From Halomonas qaidamensis (lineage in GTDB: Bacteria > Pseudomonadota > Gammaproteobacteria > Pseudomonadales > Halomonadaceae): a stretch of DNA of 64,000 nt. Position 1 is the stretch's first letter, and every line of letters begins with the position of its first letter. The notes under the pieces are model-generated. The model worked only from the letters and a program-made list of their open reading frames with translations, was not told the DNA's origin and searched no databases. The DNA lies in contig NZ_CP080627.1 of assembly GCF_025917315.1 (NCBI RefSeq), positions 620,001 to 684,000 of the forward strand, in the 5' to 3' direction. The position numbers and the translations under genes are program-made. Positions 18,331 to 28,219 of the stretch are shown piece by piece.

Positions 18331-19106
18331 GATGATTTTTCCAGGTGCAGGGTGATGCAGTGGTAACTAACGGGGAGCCCTTGGGGGTCACGTAGCGTTT
18401 CAAACCGCTCACGGGCGACGGCCAGCTCTCGGCGGGTAAGGCGCGCCTTGGGTCGTGCCACTTGGGCGCCTACCCCCTTAATTGAGGCCATCACGGCCGT
18501 TAGGTCGGGGTAGTAAAACCGCCGCCATTCGGTGATGCGATCAACCAGCGTTAAACCGCTCAGTGCAACGGCACGTTCAAGTGCTTGGGCATTCGGCGTT
18601 TGCAGTAACGCCTCCGGGCGCTGCCAAGCCGTAGCGACTTCTGCCAGCGTGCCAGGTAAGAGCGTTGTGAGGCGCACTTGGCTGCCAGGGGTCAGCACTC
18701 GTTGAAGCTCGCGCATAACCCTATCGATATCGCGGCACCACTGGATGGCGAGGTTGGAAAAGACCAGATCAAAGGTGCTGCGCTCAAACGGCAGCGCAGC
18801 GGCATCGCCTTGCTGCCAACGAATATGATTGCCATAGCGCGCCTGGGCATGGGCGAGCATGCCCGGGGCAATATCCAGCCCAGTGACGTGGGCTTGGGGA
18901 AACTGAGTGGCTAGTCGTTGTGTCCAGACACCGGTGCCGCAGCCAAGATCGAGTATGTTGTCGGCACTAGGCGGAAGCGATGACCAGAGCGTTTCCCCTA
19001 TCTGACGCTGAGCGCTGGCTAGAGCATCGTAGCGTGGAGCCGCCCGAGAAAAAGCGTGGGCGACTTTTGCTTGCCAGTTTGGTGCGGGCATTGTCGTTAG
19101 GTGCAT
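18327..19106 (-). CDS. bioC: malonyl-ACP O-methyltransferase BioC
   Basis: BioC methylates malonyl-ACP, which disguises it for the fatty acid cycle as the start of pimelate synthesis. The protein has 259 residues. SAM motif I DLGCGTG is at residues 53-59 and the acidic GLDIAPGML follows. The conserved FSRAAPRYDALASAQRQIG near residue 19 is typical of BioC. The start overlaps bioH by 10 bp; an in-frame ATG five codons later is an alternative. Confidence 0.93.
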   Translation of the reverse strand: MHLTTMPAPNWQAKVAHAFSRAAPRYDALASAQRQIGETLWSSLPPSADNILDLGCGTGVWTQRLATQFPQAHVTGLDIAPGMLAHAQARYGNHIRWQQGDAAALPFERSTFDLVFSNLAIQWCRDIDRVMRELQRVLTPGSQVRLTTLLPGTLAEVATAWQRPEALLQTPNAQALERAVALSGLTLVDRITEWRRFYYPDLTAVMASIKGVGAQVARPKARLTRRELAVARERFETLRDPQGLPVSYHCITLHLEKSS

Positions 19107-19837
19107 ACGTGCTCCTTTGTGACAAGTGCGGCCTGGGAAGCGATGGTCGCGACCAACTGAGCTGGCTGGGAAAGCATGGGGCAGTGCCCCGCTTGGGTAA
19201 GGTTGATAGCCTGAGCACGGGTGCTGGAAGCCACTAACGGATCGTGCTCGCCAACTAATCGAATGACCGGACAGGGCGCCTCTTTCAAACGCTGGGTGTT
19301 ATCCAATGTGGCAAGCCAGTGAAGCCCTTGGGACAGCGTGCTGAGCGTGGCGCTTGGGGTGTCACCCAGAATGGCGCGAAGCTGTTGGTGGGCGTGGCGA
19401 GTATTAGGTTCGCCCTGGGTTTGCCAACGTAAAAAATGTCGCCACGTGGCGCCGGGGTCGCGGGTAAAGGCGCGCTGAAAGCTGGCAAGCTCGGCGTTGC
19501 TGACGCCATCATTGCTACAAAATTGCTCGCCCGTGCCAAGCAGCACAAGGCCGCGTGGCGCAGGCAGCTTATCGAGCAGTGCGCTGGCTAACAGCCCGCC
19601 CAGCGACCAGCCGACCCACACAGCGTCGCTGGGTAGCTTGTCGGCCATGGCGCTGGCAAGAGTATCAAGGGTGGCAGGTTCAGCCAGGGCAGGGGTATCG
19701 CCATAGCCCGGCCACTCCACCGTGTGTACCTCGCTAGGGGCGGGCCAGTGGTGTTCCAACGGCTGCCAAATGCGCTGGTCGACTCCCCAACCTGACAGCA
19801 GCACAAGACGTTGAGGGGCGGCGTTTAGGCGGGACAT
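19097..19837 (-). CDS. bioH: pimeloyl-ACP methyl ester esterase BioH
   Basis: BioH hydrolyses the methyl ester of pimeloyl-ACP and so ends the BioC-masked elongation. The protein has 246 residues with an alpha/beta hydrolase fold. The nucleophile is Ser78 in GWSLGG, LLSGWGVDQRIW forms the oxyanion region near the N-terminus, and LVGEHDPLV and QAGHCPM supply the acid and His. It sits inside the bio operon, overlapping bioF and bioC, rather than apart as in E. coli. Confidence 0.92.
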   Translation of the reverse strand: MSRLNAAPQRLVLLSGWGVDQRIWQPLEHHWPAPSEVHTVEWPGYGDTPALAEPATLDTLASAMADKLPSDAVWVGWSLGGLLASALLDKLPAPRGLVLLGTGEQFCSNDGVSNAELASFQRAFTRDPGATWRHFLRWQTQGEPNTRHAHQQLRAILGDTPSATLSTLSQGLHWLATLDNTQRLKEAPCPVIRLVGEHDPLVASSTRAQAINLTQAGHCPMLSQPAQLVATIASQAALVTKEHVCT

Positions 19838-20979
19838 ACTGCCTCCTCATACAGGCAGATGCTGAGCCCTTCAATCAGCCGATCAATATCGCCTAGCGAG
19901 TGGCGGGCACTCAGCGTAATACGCAGCCGTGCGGCACCCATGGGCACCGTGGGTGGGCGAATCGCCCCGACGTGAATGCCTCGCTGGGAGAGCTTAGCCG
20001 CCCAAGCCATGGTGCGTGACTCGTCTCCTAGCAACAGCGGTTGAATAGGCGTATGGGAGTCGGCAAGGGGCAGCCTTAGCGCCTGGGCCTGCTGGCGAAA
20101 ATAGTGGATATGGCGCGTTAGCTGTTGGCGGTGTTCGGGTTCGCGCTGCACGATGGTCAGCGCTTCCAGGGTCGCAGTGGCAATGCTGGGAGGCTGGGCC
20201 GTGGTATAGACATAGCTGCGAGCAAACTGGGTGAGGTGGTCAATCAGCACAGCGTCACCGGCCACAAACGCGCCAGCGGTGCCCAATGCTTTGCCTAGTG
20301 TGCCGACCAAAATAGGCACCGCTTGGCTGTCGAAACCTTCCACACAGCCGCTACCGTTATCGCCTACAACACCTAGGCCGTGCGCGTCATCAACCATTAG
20401 CCAGGCGTTGTGCTGCTGGCTGACGTGGACAAGGGTGGCAATATCGGCAACGTCGCCATCCATGCTGAACACGCCGTCGCTGACCACCAACTTATGGGTG
20501 GCGGAGCTGCGCGCTAACAGGCGTTCAAGATCAGCGCCATCGCGGTGATGAAAACGCCGTGAGCGAGCGCCGCTCAGCGTTGCACCATCGAGCAGTGAGG
20601 CATGATTCAAACGGTCTTGAAAGAGGGCGGTATTTGGGTCGGCGAGCGCCTGCAACACACCAAGGTTAGCCATATAGCCGGTGGAAAACAGCAGTGCACG
20701 CTGCCGTCCGGTCCACTGGGCTAAGGCGTCTTCCAGTGCGTCGTGGATTTCCAAATGGCCGCTGACCAAGTGCGACGCGCCCGCGCCTGCGCCAAAGCGA
20801 CGCGCACCCTCTGCCTGGGCAGCCTGCACACGTGGATCATGAGCCAGCCCAAGATAGTCATTGCCCGCAAAGTCCAGCGTGCTATGGGTGTTCACCTGGC
20901 GGTGCCGCCAGCGCTGTTCTTCAACACGCTGCTGCCTGGCGCTGGCTAGCCGCTGATGCCACACGTCAGACACTAGCAT
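19825..20979 (-). CDS. bioF: 8-amino-7-oxononanoate synthase BioF
   Basis: BioF condenses pimeloyl-ACP with alanine to KAPA. The protein has 384 residues and belongs to the alpha-oxoamine synthase family. The PLP lysine is Lys230 in [13 protein letters not shown], the VDDAHGLG motif is at residues 197-204, and [10 protein letters not shown] is near residue 36. It overlaps bioB by 14 bp and bioH by 13 bp. Confidence 0.95.
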   Translation of the reverse strand: MLVSDVWHQRLASARQQRVEEQRWRHRQVNTHSTLDFAGNDYLGLAHDPRVQAAQAEGARRFGAGAGASHLVSGHLEIHDALEDALAQWTGRQRALLFSTGYMANLGVLQALADPNTALFQDRLNHASLLDGATLSGARSRRFHHRDGADLERLLARSSATHKLVVSDGVFSMDGDVADIATLVHVSQQHNAWLMVDDAHGLGVVGDNGSGCVEGFDSQAVPILVGTLGKALGTAGAFVAGDAVLIDHLTQFARSYVYTTAQPPSIATATLEALTIVQREPEHRQQLTRHIHYFRQQAQALRLPLADSHTPIQPLLLGDESRTMAWAAKLSQRGIHVGAIRPPTVPMGAARLRITLSARHSLGDIDRLIEGLSICLYEEAVCPA

Positions 20980-22042
20980 CTACCGCCAGTGCTGCGGCCT
21001 GCTCTGCCTGGGCGCGTTGTTGAGCTTGTTGGGTGAGTCGCTCGGTGTGAGCAGCTTCATCTTCGCAGGTATCTCGGCGCTCTGGGTGCAGGCCTAATTT
21101 TGCAAAGAGCGCGCGGTCGCGGTCTGCCTGTGGGTTGCCGGTGGTGAGCAGTTTGTCGCCGTAGAAGATCGAGTTGGCTCCAGCCAAAAATGCCAGTGCC
21201 TGAGTCGACTCGCTCATCTGCTCGCGGCCAGCGGAAAGCCGCACATGGCTTTGCGGCATCATAATACGCGCCACCGCGATGGCGCGGATAAACTCAAGCG
21301 GGTCCAAGTCTTCAACGTTCTCCAGCGGCGTACCCGGTACTTTAACCAGCATATTGATGGGCACGGATTCTGGGTGGGGTGACAGCTTGGCTAACTGCTG
21401 TAACAGCGCGCTACGGTCTTGTGCGCCTTCGCCCATGCCTAAAATGCCGCCTGAGCATACTTTCATGCCCGCTTCACGCACGGTGGCCAGGGTGTCTAGG
21501 CGGTCGCTGTAGGTGCGGGTGGTGATGATTTCACCATAAAAGTCGGGGGAGGTGTCCAGGTTATGGTTGTAGTAATCCAGCCCGGCAGCCGCCAAACGGT
21601 TGGCTTGATCACCGTCGACCATACCTAGTGTCATGCAGGTTTCCAGCCCTAGGGCTTTCACTTGGCGAACCATCTCTTCGACTAGCAGTAAATCTTTGTC
21701 CCGCGGGCTGCGCCATGCTGCGCCCATACAGAAACGGCTAGCGCCGGCTTCTTTGGCAGCCTTGGCCTGGGCAACGACTTTTTCGATTTCCAGCAGCTTC
21801 TCTTTTTCGAGCTGGGTGTTGTAGTGACCGGACTGCGGGCAATATTTGCAGTCTTCTGGGCAAGCACCGGTTTTAATCGACAGCAGGGTCGAGACCTGCA
21901 CCGCGTTAGCATCAAAGTGGGCGCGATGTACTTGCTGAGCTTTAAATAGCAGGTCGTTGAAAGGCAGCGCGAACAGCGCATTAATCTCTTCCAGCGTCCA
22001 GTCGTGGCGCGGGGCGGCGGCATTAAAAGCGGTGGCGGTCAC
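20966..22042 (-). CDS. bioB: biotin synthase BioB
   Basis: This radical-SAM enzyme inserts sulfur into dethiobiotin. The protein has 358 residues. The [4Fe-4S] motif CPEDCKYC has its Cys at 61, 65 and 68, and [13 protein letters not shown] and AGREQMSE are BioB hallmarks. It is the first gene of the operon. The start codon is GTG with AAAAAGG seven bases upstream. The C-terminal tail after residue 330 is Ala/Gln-rich and longer than in E. coli (346 residues in total). Confidence 0.96.
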   Translation of the reverse strand: MTATAFNAAAPRHDWTLEEINALFALPFNDLLFKAQQVHRAHFDANAVQVSTLLSIKTGACPEDCKYCPQSGHYNTQLEKEKLLEIEKVVAQAKAAKEAGASRFCMGAAWRSPRDKDLLLVEEMVRQVKALGLETCMTLGMVDGDQANRLAAAGLDYYNHNLDTSPDFYGEIITTRTYSDRLDTLATVREAGMKVCSGGILGMGEGAQDRSALLQQLAKLSPHPESVPINMLVKVPGTPLENVEDLDPLEFIRAIAVARIMMPQSHVRLSAGREQMSESTQALAFLAGANSIFYGDKLLTTGNPQADRDRALFAKLGLHPERRDTCEDEAAHTERLTQQAQQRAQAEQAAALAVDASV

Positions 22043-22063
22043 GGGTAAACCTTTTTTCTTTTG

Positions 22064-22109
22064 AAAGTTGACAAGACTCTAGCGGCGTTCCGCTTTTAGT
22101 GTCAACTTT
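22064..22109. promoter_or_regulatory. long inverted repeat between bioB and tapT (possible bio operator or promoter)
   Basis: AAAGTTGACA and TGTCAACTTT form perfect 10-base arms with 26 bases between, and a second hairpin AGCGG-CGTT-CCGCT sits inside. Each arm contains TTGACA on one strand. On the minus strand TTGACA followed 18 bases later by TAGAGT could be the bioB promoter. The arms point the opposite way to the classical BirA operator (TTGTAAACC...GGTTTACAA), so I do not call it a BirA box. Confidence 0.5.
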
Positions 22110-22186
22110 TTGGAGCTTTTTGGTTTACAGGTGGTGGTTTTAGAAAGCAGGGGTTCGTCATGGTGGTCGGGCTGCTTTATACTCGG

Positions 22187-22242
22187 CGCCCTTTGTTAAC
22201 CGTCTTTTGTTAATCGCCCTTTATTAATCGCCCTTTATAAAT
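22187..22242 (+). repeat. four tandem 14-bp units before tapT
   Basis: Four contiguous units related to CGCCCTTTATTAAT fill the space up to 10 bases before the tapT start codon, so the last unit reaches the ribosome site GGAGCG. They differ from one another at a few positions. Confidence 0.85.
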
Positions 22243-22252
22243 TGGAGCGCGG

Positions 22253-23014
22253 ATGTCTGACGCTACGTCACAGCCCCCTGAGTCTTCTTCATTGACTGAC
22301 TACGACCCTGCTACGGGGCATCCGCGTCCACCTCGGCGTGAATTTAAAGCACGGGGAAGTTTTGTCACACGTTGTGAAGGGTGCAATCTTCCTGAGCTCA
22401 ACTGCCTGTGCCCTTACCAAGTGAAAGCGGATAGCACCGCCCAGGTGTGGCTATTGACCCACTCTATAGAACACTACAAGCCAACTAATACAGGACGGTT
22501 AATTGGGGATGTGCTGACGCAAACCAAAGTGTTTACCTGGTATCGCACCGCACCAGACGATGAGTTAGCCGCGCTGCTTGAAGATCCTCGCTACGCGCCT
22601 TTTGTGATCTTTCCTGATGACCAGCCCGACTACGCAGATCGTGTAGTGGATATTAATGCGGTGCACGCGGTGAAGCAGCAAGCACGTATTCCGGTATTTG
22701 TGATTTTAGATGGCACGTGGCGGCAAGCGCGACGCATGTTCCGCAAGAGTCCTTATCTGGATGCGCTGCCGGTACTACCGCTGCGCACTGAGCGGGAAAC
22801 ACGCTATCGGCTTCGCAAACCTGCCTCAAAATCGCACCTTTGTACTGCGGAAGTTGCCATTGAACTGTTGCGCCAAAGTGGCGATGAAAATGCCGCTGAT
22901 GTGCTAGACGATTACTTTGATGTATTTAACGATAGCTATGCCGAGAGCCGCTACTATCGCAAAATTGCTCAACCAACCGCTGCCATGCAGCGACTGTTAG
23001 TTCGGAAGGGTTAG
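22253..23014 (+). CDS. tapT: tRNA-uridine aminocarboxypropyltransferase, DTW domain (TapT-like)
   Basis: This family transfers the 3-amino-3-carboxypropyl group of SAM to uridine of tRNA (acp3U47 in E. coli). The protein has 253 residues. Zinc-type cysteines are at 41, 44, 51 and 53, and the DGTW core with WRQARRMF is at residues 153-163, followed by LRKPASKSHLCTAEV. The N-terminal 35 residues are polar and look disordered. It overlaps the convergent EamA gene by 4 bp. The family is sure; the exact tRNA target is by homology. Confidence 0.85.
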   Translation: MSDATSQPPESSSLTDYDPATGHPRPPRREFKARGSFVTRCEGCNLPELNCLCPYQVKADSTAQVWLLTHSIEHYKPTNTGRLIGDVLTQTKVFTWYRTAPDDELAALLEDPRYAPFVIFPDDQPDYADRVVDINAVHAVKQQARIPVFVILDGTWRQARRMFRKSPYLDALPVLPLRTERETRYRLRKPASKSHLCTAEVAIELLRQSGDENAADVLDDYFDVFNDSYAESRYYRKIAQPTAAMQRLLVRKG

Positions 23015-23916
23015 CGCTGAGCGCTAGGTAGCCAGCGCAGCATCACTTTGCGTACCCAGTACCAGCGGTTAATCAATAGGGCGGTAAAAATCAGGCTACA
23101 GCCAAGCAGCTGTAGCAGGGTCATGGTTTCGCCAAACCACCATGCGGCGAATAGGGCAGTCCACACGGCTTCAAGCATTAAGATAACCGCCGCGTGGCTA
23201 GGCGTGGTCATGCCCTGGGCTTTGATTTGCAGAAAGAAGCGCAGTGAACTGGCTAGCAGCACGCTGGCCATAAACCAGCCCACTATGGAGGGGCTGAGCG
23301 CTAAAGGCTGATGCTCGACGACCAACGATAGGCAGGTCAGTATGCTGCCGACTGAAATCAACTGAAGTGTTGTTAATGGCAGCGCAGGCACGTTGCGCAC
23401 CACGCGGGTGTTGACGTTGATCAATAGCGCAAAGCAGAGTGCTGCACACACCATTAGCAGTTGACTGGCTTCTATTCGAAACCCTGCGTTCAGCGACAGC
23501 AGTGCAAAGCCAAATAGCGCCACCGGAAGAGCAACCCAGGTAGAGCGTGGCGGGCGGTCACCAAACAGCAAGCGTGCTACCACGGGTACTAGTAAAATCC
23601 CCAAGCTGTTGATAAACGCGCTTTCACCCAGGTGGTCGGAGTAACTTAACCCCAGAATCCAAAAGGCAATCGCGGCGCTAAACAAAAAACCTACTAGCAC
23701 ACCGCGCCTTACCCTACGTGGGGGCAAGCGCTGCAGAGCAGGCCAGGCGAAAGGTAGAAGTAGCAGCCCCGCCAGTAAAAAGCGCGTACCAATAAACAGT
23801 AGCGGGGGCATGCCCGCTAACGCTTCTTTAGAAAAAATCCACCCACTGGCAGCTACCACTGTCACCAGTAATAGCAATGCATCGGCTTGCCATGGGGCCT
23901 GTTTTAGCACACTCAT
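23011..23916 (-). CDS. EamA/DMT family transporter
   Basis: The protein has 301 residues with about ten hydrophobic segments in two EamA repeats; the second repeat begins near residue 150. FIGTRFLLAGLLLLPFAW and MLEAVWTALFAAWWFGE are typical of the drug/metabolite transporter superfamily. The substrate cannot be told from sequence. Its ATG follows the stop of the TraB-like gene directly, with no bases between them, so the two form an operon. Confidence 0.85.
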   Translation of the reverse strand: MSVLKQAPWQADALLLLVTVVAASGWIFSKEALAGMPPLLFIGTRFLLAGLLLLPFAWPALQRLPPRRVRRGVLVGFLFSAAIAFWILGLSYSDHLGESAFINSLGILLVPVVARLLFGDRPPRSTWVALPVALFGFALLSLNAGFRIEASQLLMVCAALCFALLINVNTRVVRNVPALPLTTLQLISVGSILTCLSLVVEHQPLALSPSIVGWFMASVLLASSLRFFLQIKAQGMTTPSHAAVILMLEAVWTALFAAWWFGETMTLLQLLGCSLIFTALLINRWYWVRKVMLRWLPSAQR

Positions 23917-25170
23917 TTAGGCCGCGCCGCTACCGAACAGTGCGCCGGCAATCCTAAAGCCTGCGACCCAGGTGCCCACCGCTGAGCCAACGGTTGCCAG
24001 AATGAACACCAGGAGGGTGTGCGAAACACGGTTTTTCCACCACCCCTTCAGCTGGGTAACATCGTGGCGCAGGGTCGAAAAATCACGCACCTTTGGTTTG
24101 CGCATGTAAAGTTCTACCCCTGCAGCGACAAAGCCTGCGCCAATGGTAGGGTTTAGCGAAGTCAGCGGAGCAGCAAAGAAGGTGGCGATCACCGTTACTG
24201 GGTGTGCCAGGGCTAGAATGGTCGCACCACCGGATAAAATGCCGTTGATTAAAAACCACTCAATCACTAGCTGCCAGCCAAGCTCGGTATTGCGCGAAAA
24301 TCCGATCACAAAGCCGGTAATAACCAGCGCGGTAATCAGCCAAGGGGCTGCTTTCCAGAGTTTAGACGGTGGCGGCGTTGCCTCCAGTGACTCACGCTCT
24401 GCAGTGGGGTTGTCGGGAAGCGGTGCTTCTAAATGCTCACCCGTGCCTTTTAAATGCCCGGCACCCAGTACCACCAACACGTTTTGGTAGCGCCCAGGCG
24501 GTGCTTCTTCAGCTAAACGCAGTGCCATATAGCGGTCGCGTTCGCGAATGAGCGGGGTATAAAGCGCTTCCGACTCTGCGGCAAACTCGCTGAAAGTGGC
24601 TTCCAACATGTCGCCTTCTTTGAGCTTTTCGATGTCTTCTTTAGAGACATCCTGGCGCGACATCACGCTGCCAATTAGCCCCGAAAATAGCGAAAAGCGT
24701 TGCCACCAGGGAACATTGCGGTAAATGCGTTTTAGCGTAATACCAACGTCGCGATCGACCAACATTAAAGGCAGCTTGCGGGTACGGCACTCTTCTACTG
24801 CTGCACGCATTTCAGCGCCAGGCTGAATGCCTGACTGCTCGGCAATCCGTTGTTGAAACGCACCAAGCGCTAGGCTTGCTGCTACCATGCCCGCTTTACC
24901 CTGTTTAAATACCTGGAAAAGATCCTGCTCCCCCATTGCATCGGGGTTATCCATGCTGTGATGACGTGCGTCGCATAGTTCAATGGCAACGGCATCGAAA
25001 GTGCCACTGTTGATTAATTGGCGAACGTCATCGGCACTTTCGGCTGAGACGTGAGCGGTGCCGAGAAGGGTGTAACGAGTGCCGCCAACGGTGACGGTTT
25101 TTAACGGGCCGCTGGTAGTTGGCAGCGCATTGGGGTCTTGCGCCAGCGGTGTCGCATTATCCTGGGTCAT
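23917..25170 (-). CDS. TraB-domain membrane protein (TraB/PrgY family)
   Basis: The protein has 417 residues. The N-terminal TraB/TIKI-like domain shows LLGTAHVS at residues 36-43, IELCDARH, a mid-domain MLVDRDVGITLKRIYRNVPWWQ, and LGAGHLKG as the second conserved His motif. The C-terminal third has several hydrophobic segments (near 285-305, 315-350 and 390-410). PrgY/TraB proteins limit pheromone activity in enterococci; homologues elsewhere are putative membrane metalloproteases. The ATG at 25170 is preferred to a TTG one codon earlier. Confidence 0.82.
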   Translation of the reverse strand: MTQDNATPLAQDPNALPTTSGPLKTVTVGGTRYTLLGTAHVSAESADDVRQLINSGTFDAVAIELCDARHHSMDNPDAMGEQDLFQVFKQGKAGMVAASLALGAFQQRIAEQSGIQPGAEMRAAVEECRTRKLPLMLVDRDVGITLKRIYRNVPWWQRFSLFSGLIGSVMSRQDVSKEDIEKLKEGDMLEATFSEFAAESEALYTPLIRERDRYMALRLAEEAPPGRYQNVLVVLGAGHLKGTGEHLEAPLPDNPTAERESLEATPPPSKLWKAAPWLITALVITGFVIGFSRNTELGWQLVIEWFLINGILSGGATILALAHPVTVIATFFAAPLTSLNPTIGAGFVAAGVELYMRKPKVRDFSTLRHDVTQLKGWWKNRVSHTLLVFILATVGSAVGTWVAGFRIAGALFGSGAA

Positions 25171-25220
25171 CAATGTTACTCAACTCATAAATGTAAAAAC
25201 GTTAATTCGTCGACGCTAGA

Positions 25221-26669
25221 TCAGCGACGCCAAAATGCCGGCGTAAATAGCACCAGCACCGTGAATATTTCTAAACGGCCAAGCAGCATAGCCAGTACCA
25301 GTATCCATTTGGCTAGACTGGGTAAGTCGCCATAATGGCTGCTAGCTTCGCCTAGCGCTGGGCCTAAATTGTTCAGTGCAGAACCAACCGTGGACCAAGC
25401 AGTCACTTGGTCAACACCCGTAGCCATCACGCCCACCAGCATTAGGAAAAACAGCATAACGTAGGCAGAAAAGAAGCCCCATACCGCCTGGGCGATACTA
25501 TCGGGCACGCTGACTTTGCCCACTTTAACGGCAATCACGGCGTTGGGGTGAATAAGGCGCATAACTTCACGCATACCCTGTTTCAAAATTAGAATAATAC
25601 GGATTACTTTCATGCCGCCCGCTGTAGAGCCGGAACAGCCGCCTACAAACGCGGCAACAAATAGCAAAAAGGGTAGTGCGCCTGGCCAGCCTGAAAAGTC
25701 GGCAACCGCAAAGCCTGCTGTGGTGGCGACTGAAACCACTTCGAACAGACCGTGGCGCAGCCCTTCAACATCGTCATAGGTGCCAGTGAACCACAGGGTA
25801 ATCACGGTGATTGTGGTTAACCCGCTAAGAAATATCATTAAAAAGCGGGCTTCAGGATCTTGAAAATAGTGCAGTAGGCTTTTTTCACGCCAAGCAATAA
25901 AGTGCAGGCTAAAACTGACCGCTGAAATCAGCATAAAGCCGATACAGATAAGCTCAATAGCGGCACTATCAAAGTAGCCTATGCTGGCGTCATACGTAGA
26001 AAATCCGCCAATCGCAACAGTGGAAAAGCTATGGCTTAATGCATCGAACCAATCCATGCCTGCCAACATGTAAGCGACCATACAGGCCAGCGTGAGTGTT
26101 GCGTAGATGTACCATAGTGCTTTGGCGGTTTCGGTAATTCGCGGCGTTAGCTTTGAATCCTTGAGCGGTCCAGGAATTTCAGTGCGGTACAGGGCCATAC
26201 CGCCAACACCTAGCGTGGGCAAAATGGCGACAGCTAATACCACAATCCCCATGCCACCTAACCACTGTAGCTGTTGGCGATAGTAAAGGATGGATTCTGG
26301 CAGAAAATCGATGCCGGTAATCACGGTTGCGCCTGTCGTGGTAAGACCAGAAAACGACTCAAATACTGCATCAGTGATACCGAGCGCGCTTTCACCAAAC
26401 AACATCAGCGGTAGCGAGCCGAACAGTGCTAGTACGGTCCAAAACATGGCCGCAATAATGAAGCCGTCGCGAATCCGCAGCTCTTTGTGGGCGCGGCGAT
26501 TGGGTAAGTAAAGCAGTAGCCCGGTGATAACCGTAATGGCGATGCCGCTCATGAAAGCATGCCAAACACCATCGCGAAACCAAAGTGATATCAGCATAGG
26601 TGGGAGCATCGTGAGGCTAAATAGCATCAACAAAAGCCCTAAAATGCGTAGTATGACCCGCAAACTCAT
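25221..26669 (-). CDS. trkH: Trk potassium uptake channel subunit TrkH
   Basis: This is the membrane subunit of Trk potassium uptake, with 482 residues (E. coli TrkH 483). Four pore loops carry the selectivity-filter glycines: TTTGAT, AIGGFST, TTAGFAV and NNLGPA. It lies directly downstream of trkA. Halomonads use Trk systems (TrkH and TrkI) as a first response to salt stress; which of the two names applies cannot be decided here. Confidence 0.92.
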   Translation of the reverse strand: MSLRVILRILGLLLMLFSLTMLPPMLISLWFRDGVWHAFMSGIAITVITGLLLYLPNRRAHKELRIRDGFIIAAMFWTVLALFGSLPLMLFGESALGITDAVFESFSGLTTTGATVITGIDFLPESILYYRQQLQWLGGMGIVVLAVAILPTLGVGGMALYRTEIPGPLKDSKLTPRITETAKALWYIYATLTLACMVAYMLAGMDWFDALSHSFSTVAIGGFSTYDASIGYFDSAAIELICIGFMLISAVSFSLHFIAWREKSLLHYFQDPEARFLMIFLSGLTTITVITLWFTGTYDDVEGLRHGLFEVVSVATTAGFAVADFSGWPGALPFLLFVAAFVGGCSGSTAGGMKVIRIILILKQGMREVMRLIHPNAVIAVKVGKVSVPDSIAQAVWGFFSAYVMLFFLMLVGVMATGVDQVTAWSTVGSALNNLGPALGEASSHYGDLPSLAKWILVLAMLLGRLEIFTVLVLFTPAFWRR

Positions 26670-26705
26670 AGCAGTGGTTGCCTCATAGCGATGGCTTGGT
26701 TTCTT

Positions 26706-26750
26706 GAAGAACGTTGCTTAGAAGGACGTTTCCTAAAAGAACGTTAAACC
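26706..26750 (-). repeat. three tandem 15-bp units across the trkA stop codon
   Basis: On the plus strand the units are GAAGAACGTTGCTTA, GAAGGACGTTTCCTA and AAAGAACGTTAAACC. The third unit encodes the last residues of TrkA and the second ends with its stop codon (26733-26735), so the copies extend from the gene end into the trkA-trkH gap. Confidence 0.75.
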
Positions 26751-28106
26751 GACTTGGAATAGGCGTTCCACGTCACGGATGCGCCGCTTATCGATCACAA
26801 ACAGAATTACGTGGTCGCCGCTCTCGACCATCACATCCCCATGGCCAATGATGACCTCTTTGCCTCGTACAATGGCACCTATAGTGGTGCCTTCGGGCAG
26901 ATTGATCTCAGCAATGGTGCGGCCCACGACCTTGGACGACTGCTTATCACCATGGGCGATAGCCTCGATGGCTTCCGCCGCGCCACGGCGAAGCGAATGG
27001 ACGTTAACGATATCGCCACGGCGAACGTGGGTAAGCAGGCTGCCGATGGTCGCTTGCTGGGGCGAAATGGCGATATCGATTTCGCCCCCCTGAACCAAAT
27101 CTACGTAGGCAGCGTTGTTAATCAGCGTGAGTACCTTTTTGGCTCCCAAGCGTTTGGCCAGCAGCGACGACATAATATTAACCTCGTCGTCGTTGGTCAG
27201 AGCACAAAAGATATCGCACTCTTCGATGTTCTCTTCTTCCAGCAGCCGCTTGCTGGTAGCGCTGCCGTGAAGTACCACTGTACGGTCAAGCCGTTCGGAA
27301 AGCGCGGTACAGCGCTCTAAACTGTGCTCGATAATTTTGACCTGGTGGCTGTGCTCCAGGTGTTCGGCCAAGCGTTCACCGATATTGCCCCCACCGGCAA
27401 TCACCACCCGCCGAAAATCCCGTTCAACGCGGCGTAGTTCGCTCATTACCGCGCGAATATCGCGCCGTGCCGCCAGGAAAAACACTTCGTCGTCGGCTTC
27501 AATCACCGTATCGCCACGGGGAATGATCGGCCGATTGCGGCGGTAAATCGCGGCGACGCGTGTTTCCACATTGGGCATGTGCTTGGCTAAAAAGGCTAAA
27601 TCTTGCCCTACCAGTGGGCCTCCGTAGAACGCCTTGACCGCCACCAATTGCACCAAACCACCGGCAAACTCTAACACCTGCAACGCACCGGGGTGCTCAA
27701 TCAGGCGGCGCACATGATCCGTGACCACTTGTTCAGGGCTGATCAGTACATCAATAGGAATCGCTTCGTGGGCGAATAACCCTTTACGGGTGAGGTAGGC
27801 GGTTGAACGTACGCGGGCAATTTTGGTGGGGGTACGAAATAGCGTGTGGGCGACTTGGCAGGCGATCATATTGACTTCGTCGGTGTTGGTCACCGCAATC
27901 AACATATCGGCATCTTCACAGCCTGCTTGGCGCAGCACCATAGGATAAGACCCCGCTCCGGTAACGGTGCGTATATCCAGCTTGGTGTGTAATTCGCGTA
28001 GCCTAGCTCCGTCAGTATCGACGACGGTAATATCGTTTTCCTCGCGAGCAAGATGCTCCGCTAAGGTGCCGCCGACCTGGCCGGCGCCGAGAATGATGAT
28101 TTTCAT
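26733..28106 (-). CDS. trkA: Trk potassium transport regulatory subunit TrkA
   Basis: This cytoplasmic NAD(H)-binding regulator gates TrkH. The protein has 457 residues (E. coli 458). It holds two RCK halves, with GAGQVGG near residue 7 and GGGNIGERL near 240, each followed by a TrkA_C domain. The ATG at 28106 ([10 protein letters not shown]) is chosen by homology; the frame runs further upstream but without family similarity. It is upstream of trkH, and dodecin and rsmB precede it. Confidence 0.94.
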   Translation of the reverse strand: MKIIILGAGQVGGTLAEHLAREENDITVVDTDGARLRELHTKLDIRTVTGAGSYPMVLRQAGCEDADMLIAVTNTDEVNMIACQVAHTLFRTPTKIARVRSTAYLTRKGLFAHEAIPIDVLISPEQVVTDHVRRLIEHPGALQVLEFAGGLVQLVAVKAFYGGPLVGQDLAFLAKHMPNVETRVAAIYRRNRPIIPRGDTVIEADDEVFFLAARRDIRAVMSELRRVERDFRRVVIAGGGNIGERLAEHLEHSHQVKIIEHSLERCTALSERLDRTVVLHGSATSKRLLEEENIEECDIFCALTNDDEVNIMSSLLAKRLGAKKVLTLINNAAYVDLVQGGEIDIAISPQQATIGSLLTHVRRGDIVNVHSLRRGAAEAIEAIAHGDKQSSKVVGRTIAEINLPEGTTIGAIVRGKEVIIGHGDVMVESGDHVILFVIDKRRIRDVERLFQVGLTFF

Positions 28107-28219
28107 TGCTGAGCATCGGTTCCGTTGTAAGCGCCAGCGCGTTCTCGGCAAGAGATATGTGCGCTGCAATAAAGACGGCGGCCAGTGTAAACCAGCCGCC
28201 GTTAAAAAGCAGGTCGGGA

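Noticed and set aside
22043..22137. Classical BirA operator at bioB
   Set aside because: GTAAACC and GGTTTAC half-sites exist but are about 70 bases apart, not the usual 14-16.
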